Shown: positions 6,914-12,709 of the stretch, piece after piece
How positions within the stretch are numbered: the stretch's first letter is position 1
How the letters are laid out: every line of letters starts with the position of its first letter
Assembly (NCBI GenBank): GCA_934876235.1
Contig: CAKXKM010000022.1
Coordinates: 1 to 18,068, forward strand
Direction: 5' to 3'
Length of the DNA stretch: 18,068 nt
Source: Collinsella sp. AF02-46-1
GTDB taxonomy: Bacteria; Actinomycetota; Coriobacteriia; Coriobacteriales; Coriobacteriaceae
Notes under the pieces: model-generated
The model's database searches: none
The model's input: the letters and a program-made list of their open reading frames with translations, nothing else
Told to the model about the DNA's origin: nothing
Made by a program: the position numbers and the translations under genes

Positions 6914-7815
6914 CTATCGCACGAAGTACCAGGGGCTTTCCTGCACGGTGGGCTCCAGCGCAATGCCCGTGCGCTCGCGGAACAGATCCATGTCCTGCGA
7001 TTTCTCCGTCCACCACGCGTTGGGCTTAAAGGTCATGCTCTCAACGACATGACCGACAAACACACTGTTGCGCAGCTTGGAAAAGTCGGTGTTCATAATC
7101 ACGATGGACGCGAGCACCAAAACGATGCCCAGAACTTTGATCGCGCCGGCGGGCTCGGCGTAGACACCAATGCCCAGCAGTACGGTGACGACTGTCTCGA
7201 ATGACATTACGACGGGAACTTTCGACGTCTCGAGCCCCATGGACAGACCCTGCATATATAAGATGTAAGCCACAGCTGTGGGGATGAGTCCAAAGCCAAG
7301 GAACAGCAGCAGCAGCTGTGGCGACATTGCCGCGGCGACATCCGGCCACGGAGCCGCGATAGCTGCCATAACCGCACCGCCAAAAACAAAGCCCCAAAAC
7401 GTGACAGCCAGCGGGTGGACCGTCTTGGTTGCTATCCGGCTAAACACCGCGAGCGACGCACCACAAAGAGCAGCACCGATGCCGTGGACATGCCCACCTC
7501 GCGCATGCACTCGTAATAGCAGGTGTTGGCGGCAGCCAAACCGACGATACCGACAAGCGCGCAGGAAACAAGCTCTTTAGGGCTTGCCTTGAACAGGGTC
7601 AGCGGACCCTGAACCACGGTAGACTCCTCACCCGGACGGCAGCCCATAAACATCAGGACCGGCGCCAAGATAAGCGCTCCGACCAACAAGCGAAAGGCAG
7701 CCATGCTCTGGGACGAAACGCCCATGGCCGAGATGCCGTTTACAAAGATTCCGATGCTGCCCCACATAAGCGCGGCGATCAGCACCAGCACATAGCCCAG
7801 ATTGCTCCTCTTCAA
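6914..7815 (-). pseudogene. Broken DMT/EamA-family transporter (internal deletion with frameshift)
   Basis: The first reading frame (7815 down to a stop at 7432) encodes an EamA half: LVLIAALMWGSIGIFVNG, then AAFRLLVGALILAPVLMFMG, then VSCALVGIVGLAAANTCYYE, then MSTASVLLF. After that it becomes unrelated and stops. A second frame takes over near 7480 (GIGAALCGASLAVFSRIATK) and gives the whole second EamA repeat to TAG at 6914. The part normally between these, roughly 40 residues ending the first repeat (the fifth helix), is absent, so this is a deletion whose length is not a multiple of three, not a single base slip. The second half keeps normal-looking helices, so the damage seems recent. 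After IVLVLASIVIMNTDF it has an unusual soluble tail of about 55 residues. The start is TTG at 7815, directly after GAGGAGG; an in-frame ATG at 7851 has no ribosome site. The intact protein would move small metabolites, perhaps amino acids. Confidence 0.75.
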
Positions 7816-7820
7816 CGCAG

Positions 7821-7827
7821 CCTCCTC
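7821..7827 (-). promoter_or_regulatory. Ribosome-binding site deciding a TTG start for the DMT gene
   Basis: GAGGAGG on the minus strand ends 5 bases before TTG at 7815. The upstream in-frame ATG at 7851 lacks any such site and lies almost inside the operator-like element. Confidence 0.6.
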
Positions 7828-7854
7828 AGTATTATTTCCAATATGTTTCATGCT

Positions 7855-7883
7855 ACGTTATAGTCGTTATATACATTTTTCAA
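7855..7883 (-). promoter_or_regulatory. DMT gene promoter with putative GntR operator
   Basis: On the minus strand TTGAAA (7883-7878) and TATAAC (7862-7857) could serve as -35 and -10 with a short 15-base spacer. Between and over them lie ACGT-TATAG-TCGT (7855-7867, plus strand) and an exact GTATATAAC core on the minus strand (7874-7866), the same 9 bases as at 732-740. Confidence 0.45.
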
Positions 7884-7913
7884 GGCACAAATCGGCGAAC
7901 GGGAAATCTCTCG

Positions 7914-7994
7914 ACACAAGGAGTGTCCCCAACTGCCGGCACAAAAGGAACGTCCCTAACTGCCGGCAGAAAGGGAACGTCCCCAAGTGCCGCT
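7914..7994. repeat. Three tandem 27-base repeats
   Basis: Units at 7914-7940, 7941-7967 and 7968-7994 share the pattern ACAAAAGGAACGTCCCNAAC followed by TGCCGGC, with a few differences in each unit. They contain the AAGG-AAC-GTCCC core related to the other AAAGGGACAG elements. No gene is present here; an ORF on the plus strand across them lacks support. Confidence 0.8.
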
Positions 7995-7999
7995 CTAGC

Positions 8000-8066
8000 A
8001 GTTGCGGTGAAATAGTTCTCAAACAGAGACTTCACGCTCCCAAACAGGAACTATTCCACCGCAACT
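8000..8066. repeat. Long inverted repeat (about 19-base arms) near the SIS copy 2 gene end
   Basis: AGTTGCGGTGAAATAGTTC at 8000-8018 and its reverse complement at 8048-8066 agree at 18 of 19 positions and flank about 29 bases. It lies 37 bases after the SIS stop on the minus strand. It could act as a weak transcript end or RNA-stabilising stem, but no T run follows. It may be another dispersed element. Confidence 0.7.
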
Positions 8067-8102
8067 CATGAGGGGTATTAGGCTGTTAGGCCGCTCTATC
8101 CC

Positions 8103-9095
8103 TTAGTAATCCAGCTTCCACATGTAGCGGCGCGTCATGTAGTCCTTGTGGGTGACGGCAGAGAGCGCGCGCATGTAGACGTTGTTGAGGATCGGGGCGA
8201 AGATCAGGTGGTTGAAGTACTCGCTCACGCTGTCCTTGATGTCGTTGAGGCCGAGCTCCTTGGCGTCGAGCTGGTAGACGCGCTCACCACCGTACTGGTT
8301 GACAAAGCGAATGCCGCGCTCGTCGTTACAGCGGCTGCGGCCGACGCTGATGAGCTGGAACAGCGAGGTGCGCTTGTCCAGGATCTCGAAGGGGCCGTGG
8401 AAGAAGTCGCAGGTGTTGATGGTGCAGGAGTCGATCTGCAGCATCTCCTGCACGTTGCAGATGCTAAAGACGTAGGCGGCACCAAAGAGCGGACCCTGAG
8501 CCATGACGTTGATGCAGGGCTTGTCGGCGTTCTGCTCGGCCCACTTGGCAGCGAGCGGACGGGTGTACTCGACAGCCTTGCGATAGATGGGATCGACCAG
8601 GTCGAAGGCGGCCATAGCGGTCTCGTACTCGACATAGCCCTCGGTCTGCTGCGTGAGCTCCATGGCGATCATGGTCACGACGGCGGAGTTGGTACGGCCC
8701 ATGCATGACTCGTCGACGGCCAGGCTGTCATACTGGATCTTGTAGTCGCAGACCTCGGTGAGGGCGGACTCGTCAACATAGATGGCGATGGTGCTGGCGC
8801 CGTGGTCCTTGGCGACTTGGGCGGCGACGATGGTCTCCTTGGTGCCGCGCATGGACACGACGACGGCCAGGGTGTTCTCGTTGACGTAGGCCGGGGTGGC
8901 GTGCACGAACTCGTTGCTGGTGTAGCTGGAGCTCACGACCTGCGTGGCCTCGTGCTCCATAAAGTACTGGGCAGGATAGTTGCCGCCGTTGGATCCACCG
9001 GCGCCAATCCACACGACGCGCTTGATGCCGCCCTTGTCTGCCTTGTCAGCCAAAACCTGGGAGACGACGTCCTTAACCTGTTCCTGAGTAGTCAT
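8103..9095 (-). CDS. SIS-domain protein, FrlB/GfrF-like deglycase (copy 2, variant active site)
   Basis: A 330-residue paralogue of the SIS protein at 2947-3930, with the same two-SIS layout and the same style of C-terminus (RRYMWKLDY). The first SIS fold has VVWIGAGGSNGGNYPAQYFM at 27-46 and SMRGTKET at 81-88. The second has NTCDFFHGPFEI at 227-238. Here the position of the catalytic glutamate in GEF/YxHGP is D230, while H233 is kept. It also has the stretch SVGRSRCNDERGIRFVNQY at 250-268. FrlB relatives split 6-phosphorylated glycated amines; two such enzymes occur with one PTS in the Salmonella gfr system, where they handle glucoselysine and fructoselysine phosphates (recalled family knowledge). 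GAAAGG lies about 11 bases before the ATG. It is transcribed away from the adjacent GntR gene, with operator-like sites between. The substrate is inferred and may differ from copy 1. Confidence 0.82.
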   Translation of the reverse strand: MTTQEQVKDVVSQVLADKADKGGIKRVVWIGAGGSNGGNYPAQYFMEHEATQVVSSSYTSNEFVHATPAYVNENTLAVVVSMRGTKETIVAAQVAKDHGASTIAIYVDESALTEVCDYKIQYDSLAVDESCMGRTNSAVVTMIAMELTQQTEGYVEYETAMAAFDLVDPIYRKAVEYTRPLAAKWAEQNADKPCINVMAQGPLFGAAYVFSICNVQEMLQIDSCTINTCDFFHGPFEILDKRTSLFQLISVGRSRCNDERGIRFVNQYGGERVYQLDAKELGLNDIKDSVSEYFNHLIFAPILNNVYMRALSAVTHKDYMTRRYMWKLDY

Positions 9096-9133
9096 CGTGC
9101 ATCAGCCTTTCTTCTCGTTTGATGCTCTCGATG

Positions 9134-9180
9134 GCATACAAGTTACATACATGTTTTGGTTATGTCGACTAGTTGTATGC
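9134..9180. promoter_or_regulatory. Putative GntR operator upstream of SIS copy 2
   Basis: GCATACAAGTTACATACATG at 9134-9153 is nearly repeated at 9274-9293. It contains GTTACATAC (9142-9150), which reads GTATGTAAC on the minus strand. A reversed end, TTGTATGC at 9173-9180, mirrors GCATACAA at 9134-9141, making a 47-base inverted arrangement about 40 bases upstream of the SIS start. Confidence 0.6.
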
Positions 9181-9252
9181 TATATTTGTCTTAGAAATTT
9201 TTGCTGGTAAAGTTTTCGGCAAGCCATTACCAGCGGTTTTGTTGTCATGTTG

Positions 9253-9293
9253 GATACATGCTTGGTTCTGTAAGCATACAAGTTAGATACAGG
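9253..9293. promoter_or_regulatory. Putative autoregulatory operator of the divergent GntR gene
   Basis: GCATACAAGTTAGATACAGG at 9274-9293 matches the 9134 site at 18 of 20 positions and ends 8 bases before the GntR start codon. ATGCTT at 9258-9263 and AAGCAT at 9272-9277 add a small inverted repeat. A bound regulator would cover the promoter and ribosome site, which suits autorepression. Confidence 0.6.
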
Positions 9294-9301
9294 TTGTTCG
9301 C

Positions 9302-10024
9302 ATGAGCACTTCGTCGAAAAAGAACTTGACCCAATACGAGCGTCTGGCGGCAACGCTTCGCGACCGCATTGCCGCCGGCACCTACGCCCGCGGAGATAAA
9401 CTGCCGTCCGAGATGGAACTCATGGACGAATCGGGCCTGTCGCGCAGCACCGTGCGCCATGCCCTTAAGGTGCTTGTTGACGAGGGCCTGATTCGAACCG
9501 AGCGCGGGCGCGGCGCCTTTGTGGCCGACACACCGGCGCTCCACGAGAACAACCTGGTGTTTTCGAGCTATACCAAGCAGGTCGAAGGCCAGGGTATGAA
9601 GCCCACCACGCGCACGGTGGACTCGGGCTTTGCCAAAGCAATGGGCAGCGTGGCCAAGTTCTTTGACGCTAGCGTGGGCAGCAAGCTTGTCAAACTTGTC
9701 CGCCTGCGTTACCTGGACGATGCGCCACTGTGCCTGGAGACCACCTATTTGCCGCCAAGCTTTGGGTCGCTCATCGATCGCGATATCAACGGTTCGCTCT
9801 ACGCCACGCTGCGCCAGGAGTTCCATCGCGCGCCGGCGCAGGGGCATAAGACCTTTGAGGTGTGCTATGCGTCGCAAAACGAGGCATTTTTGCTCAACGT
9901 CGAGCGCGGGCAGGCGCTGATCCTGATCACCGACTACGTCTACGACACCGACGGCCGTCCGCTCCATGTCTCCAAGCGCATCCAACGCACCGACCGCGCC
10001 AAATACACCGAGCCCATCGGCTAA
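9302..10024 (+). CDS. GntR/HutC-family transcriptional regulator with UTRA domain
   Basis: A complete 240-residue regulator. Residues about 10-78 form the winged helix: LPSEMELMDESGLSRSTVRH is the recognition region and RGRGAFV the wing. Residues about 90-235 are a UTRA ligand-binding domain, with VRLRYLDDAPLCLETTYLP and the closing LHVSKRIQRTDRAKY. It is the only plus-strand gene in the window and is divergent from SIS copy 2 across 206 bases that hold two near-identical 20-base sites. This layout points to control of SIS copy 2 and of itself, and the shared core suggests it (or its relative at 1-692) also acts on the PTS and DMT promoters. The effector is probably a phosphorylated intermediate of the pathway (inferred from family behaviour). 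Only a weak AGG precedes the ATG. A hairpin terminator follows at once. Confidence 0.95.
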   Translation: MSTSSKKNLTQYERLAATLRDRIAAGTYARGDKLPSEMELMDESGLSRSTVRHALKVLVDEGLIRTERGRGAFVADTPALHENNLVFSSYTKQVEGQGMKPTTRTVDSGFAKAMGSVAKFFDASVGSKLVKLVRLRYLDDAPLCLETTYLPPSFGSLIDRDINGSLYATLRQEFHRAPAQGHKTFEVCYASQNEAFLLNVERGQALILITDYVYDTDGRPLHVSKRIQRTDRAKYTEPIG

Positions 10025-10060
10025 CCACCACAAAGGGACAGGCACCTTCGTGGTGGTTTT
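10025..10060 (+). terminator. Rho-independent terminator of the GntR gene, built from an AAAGGGACAG element
   Basis: CCACCACAAAGG at 10025-10036 pairs with CCTTCGTGGTGG at 10045-10056 (11 of 12) over an 8-base loop and is followed by TTTT. It begins 1 base after the GntR stop. Its T run overlaps the stop codon of the convergent GNAT gene. Confidence 0.85.
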
Positions 10061-10640
10061 AGGCGGGAAGGTCGGGGAACCAGGTTGGCTTGGGTTGGTT
10101 AGGGACGCGCTCGGCTAGAACCAGCTCCATCCAGCACATGTCGTACCAGCGACCGAACTTCTGAGCGCAGCGGTCAAAAGCGCCCACCAGGCGATACCCC
10201 ATATGAGCATGGAAGTCCTGGCTGTTGTGCGTCAGGTACTCGTCGTCCTTGTCGTGCGGCACGGCGATGAGGGCGCACATGTTGGTGATGCCCATCGCAA
10301 TCAGGCATTGCTTGAGCGCATCGTGCAGCTTGCGGCCCAGCCCGCCATGGCGCACATCGCGCGCCAGGTAGATCGACGTCTCGACCGACCAATCGTATGC
10401 CTCGCGGCTGTTGAGCGGGCTCACATAGGCATAGCCTACCGGACGCCCGTCCAGCTCCATCACCAGATACGGATAGCGCTTGAGCGTACGCTCGATGCGC
10501 CCGGCAAACTCCTCAACACTCGGCACCTCGTACTCGCAGGTAATTGCCGTATCGAGCACATACGGCTCATAGATAGCAAGCAACGCCGGCGCATCATCGG
10601 GCGTCGCCAGGCGAATCGTCGGCTCGGACATCTCGGTCAT
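10059..10640 (-). CDS. GNAT-family N-acetyltransferase (phosphinothricin-acetyltransferase-like)
   Basis: A 193-residue enzyme of the acetyl-CoA-dependent GNAT fold. The N-terminus IRLATPDDAPALLAIYEPYV, then TAITCEYE, is typical of the PAT/Bar-like subgroup. YLVMELDGRPVGYAYVSPL is strand 3/4, SVETSIYLARDVRHGGLGRK holds the acetyl-CoA pyrophosphate loop (R-x-x-G-x-G/K pattern), and HAHMGYRLVGAFDRCAQKFGRWYDM closes the fold. Such proteins usually acetylate amino-group compounds, such as methionine sulfone or phosphinothricin analogues; the true substrate is unknown. The open frame reaches 10709, but that extension runs through the terminator of the upstream gene. ATG at 10640 has a GGAG/AAGGG site close by and is preferred; ATG at 10631 is possible. 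It converges with the GntR gene. Confidence 0.9.
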   Translation of the reverse strand: MTEMSEPTIRLATPDDAPALLAIYEPYVLDTAITCEYEVPSVEEFAGRIERTLKRYPYLVMELDGRPVGYAYVSPLNSREAYDWSVETSIYLARDVRHGGLGRKLHDALKQCLIAMGITNMCALIAVPHDKDDEYLTHNSQDFHAHMGYRLVGAFDRCAQKFGRWYDMCWMELVLAERVPNQPKPTWFPDLPA

Positions 10641-10660
10641 ACAACCCTTCTCCCCCAAAA

Positions 10661-10700
10661 GCAAAGGCCGCCCTGCGCCAAGCTCAGGCGCAGGGCGGCC
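10661..10700 (-). terminator. Rho-independent terminator of the aldolase gene
   Basis: A perfect 14-base stem (10666-10679 with 10687-10700) over a 7-base loop, followed on the minus strand by TTTGCTTTT. It starts 18 bases after the aldolase stop and lies just before the GNAT start. Confidence 0.9.
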
Positions 10701-10718
10701 CCTCGTCATTACATCAGG

Positions 10719-11744
10719 CTACAGGACAGCCGCCAACGCGTCGATATCTTCCTGCGTCGTGGCCCAGCTGGTGCAAAAACGCACCACCGTGTGGGTATCG
10801 TCGTACTTTTCCCAGTACTCGATCGAGGCATGCTCGCGAATGCGGGCCATGTCCTCGTTGGGCAGAATCACGAACTGCTGGTTGGTCGGCGTCTCCAAGA
10901 AGAACTGGTAGCCGCGCTCGTGCAGCACGCGACGCAGCGCCTGAGCGGTCTCGATCGCCTGGCGACCAATCTCAAAATACAGGCCATCGGTAAAAAGGGC
11001 CTCGAACTGCACACCCGTCAGGCGGCCCTTGGCCAACAGCGCGCCGTGCTGCTTAATGCGCGGAATGGGGTGAGCCGGAGCGTGCATGCCGCAGAACACC
11101 ACAGCCTCGCCGCAGAGCGCACCGCACTTGGTGCCGCCGATGTAGAACACGTCGCACAGTTGCGCCAGCTCGGGCAGGGTAATGTCGCATTCATCGGCCG
11201 CCAGCGCATAGGCCAGGCGGGCGCCATCAACAAACAGCGGAATCTTGCGCTTCTGGCACACCGCGTGAATCGCCGCGAGCTCGGCCTTGGAGTACAGCGT
11301 GCCGTACTCGGTCGACAGGCTCACATACACCGCGCCCGGGAACACCGTGTGCTCGTAGCTTTCGTTTTCGAAGAATACCTGGATATAGTTCTCGAGGTCC
11401 TCGGCGTGCATCTTGCCCTCGTAGCCGGGGATGGTGAGCACCTTGTGGCCGCCAAACTCGATGGCGCCCGCCTCGTGGCAGGCGACGTGGCCGGTCTCGG
11501 CAGCAACGACGCCCTCGTAGGGCGCAAGCAGCATATCAATCACCGTCGCGTTGGCCTGCGTGCCGCCCACCAGCAAGAACACGTCGGCATCGGGGGCCTG
11601 ACAGGCCTCGCGAATCAGCTGCTTGGCACGCTCGGTGTGCGCATCGGTACCGTAGCCGGGCTGCGGCTCCATGTTGGTATCGACGAGCGCCTGCAGCACT
11701 GCCGGATGAGCACCGTGGGAATAGTCGTTGTTGAACGCGAGCAT
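10719..11744 (-). CDS. Threonine aldolase / beta-eliminating lyase family PLP enzyme
   Basis: A 341-residue fold-type I PLP enzyme. FNNDYSHGAHPAVLQAL at the start and GYGTDAHTERAKQLI at 30-44 are typical of low-specificity threonine aldolases. H86 in AETGHVACHEAGAIE would stack on the cofactor, D173 and R176 in FVDGARLAYAL contact PLP, and K206 in YIGGTKCGAL is the Schiff-base lysine. The usual reaction is cleavage of L-threonine or L-allo-threonine to glycine and acetaldehyde. Length is normal (about 330-350). GAGAGGA precedes the ATG at 11744 by about 7 bases. It follows the PAP2 gene by 45 bases and ends at a strong terminator, so mfd-PAP2-aldolase may be one transcript. Other members of this fold act on different beta-hydroxy amino acids, so stereospecificity is not fixed. 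Confidence 0.93.
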   Translation of the reverse strand: MLAFNNDYSHGAHPAVLQALVDTNMEPQPGYGTDAHTERAKQLIREACQAPDADVFLLVGGTQANATVIDMLLAPYEGVVAAETGHVACHEAGAIEFGGHKVLTIPGYEGKMHAEDLENYIQVFFENESYEHTVFPGAVYVSLSTEYGTLYSKAELAAIHAVCQKRKIPLFVDGARLAYALAADECDITLPELAQLCDVFYIGGTKCGALCGEAVVFCGMHAPAHPIPRIKQHGALLAKGRLTGVQFEALFTDGLYFEIGRQAIETAQALRRVLHERGYQFFLETPTNQQFVILPNEDMARIREHASIEYWEKYDDTHTVVRFCTSWATTQEDIDALAAVL

Positions 11745-11789
11745 GGCAATCCTCTCTAGCCGGGCATGGGCCCGATGATTTAAACGCCG

Positions 11790-12653
11790 CTATTGTACGC
11801 CGCCCGGATAGGCAATGCGCGCGGCAAGGCACTCAAGTGCCAGCACCAGGGCAAAGCCGCAGCTCACGTCAGTCAAAAAGTGCGCACCGATCACAATGCG
11901 GCCAAAGGCGACGAGCGCCGCAACCGCAGCCGCCGTCCAAAAGACCACGCGACGGCGCGACGGCTTTTCCTTAAAGGACGCCGCAGGAAGCCCGGCAAGC
12001 ATAAGACCGATCGCCGCGTGCGCCGTGTGTCCGCTCGCAAACGACTTAAAGCCGTCCTTGATTACGCCGGCCGCAATATAGCTCCACTTGTCGGGGTTGC
12101 CAATCACCCACCACGGCTGAAAATTGAGCCCCGGCGTGACCTCGATCACGCGCATGCGCGGGCGCGACCACAGCGGCTTGACAACCACGTTGAGGATGAT
12201 GGCCTGAGCGACCCACACGGCAAGCACCATCAGCGCCCAGCGCGTGAGCTCGTCGGAGTCGGTGTCGCGCGTGAGGCGATAGACGACAAGGTTGGCAGCG
12301 ATGACCAGCACAAACGTCAGCACCAACTGGACAGCGATGAGTTTGCCGCCAACCTTCAGGGACGAGACGATCTCGTAGCCGGCCAGGCCAACGTTGACGA
12401 GGATGCCGAGCACGGCGAGCCATTTGCTCCCCCTGGAGTCGGGACGCACCGCGCGCACGAGCATAACGCCCGCGACGCTCGCCGTCAGCTCAAACGGCAG
12501 CTCGCCGGCGGCCTCGATAAAGCGGCCGTACATGCTGCCGATGTTGAACAGCGCGCTCGAGATCTGATAATCGAAGAAACTGCCCACGCCCAGACAAAGG
12601 CACAGGACAACCGCGATAATGGCGACATCTTTCTTATAGATATATCCGAACAT
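11790..12653 (-). CDS. PAP2-family membrane phosphatase
   Basis: A 287-residue integral membrane phosphatase of the phosphatidic-acid-phosphatase type 2 group. The three catalytic motifs are present: K159 with R164-P165 (KPLWSRP), S207-G208-H209 (SFASGHT, with Ala in place of the usual Pro), and R252/H258/D262 (GRIVIGAHFLTD). H258 would be the phospho-acceptor and H209 the acid/base. Hydrophobic segments lie at about 10-26, 55-67, 78-98, 108-126, 139-158, 211-226, 237-251 and 263-278, so the active site should face the outside. Substrates in this family are lipid phosphates such as phosphatidic acid or undecaprenyl diphosphate; which one cannot be told. AAAGGA precedes the ATG at 12653. The 56-base gap to mfd upstream contains no terminator. 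Confidence 0.92.
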   Translation of the reverse strand: MFGYIYKKDVAIIAVVLCLCLGVGSFFDYQISSALFNIGSMYGRFIEAAGELPFELTASVAGVMLVRAVRPDSRGSKWLAVLGILVNVGLAGYEIVSSLKVGGKLIAVQLVLTFVLVIAANLVVYRLTRDTDSDELTRWALMVLAVWVAQAIILNVVVKPLWSRPRMRVIEVTPGLNFQPWWVIGNPDKWSYIAAGVIKDGFKSFASGHTAHAAIGLMLAGLPAASFKEKPSRRRVVFWTAAAVAALVAFGRIVIGAHFLTDVSCGFALVLALECLAARIAYPGGVQ

Positions 12654-12709
12654 GCTTTCCTTTCGATGAAACCAGAGCGCCCAAATGGGGTGTTTGCAGC
12701 GTCGACCCA

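Noticed and set aside
6914..7815. Explaining the DMT break as a single-base sequencing error
   Set aside because: Restoring the frame would still leave about 40 expected residues missing, so an actual deletion is needed.
7914..7994. Possible CRISPR array
   Set aside because: The units are directly adjacent with no unique spacers, only three copies exist, and no cas gene is present.
9245..10045. A 266-codon minus-strand frame opposite the second GntR gene
   Set aside because: The plus strand has an unmistakable GntR/UTRA protein; the minus frame also spans the operator region and terminator.
10203..11759. A 518-codon plus-strand frame crossing the GNAT and aldolase genes
   Set aside because: It runs through two real genes and a terminator and has shadow-type composition.
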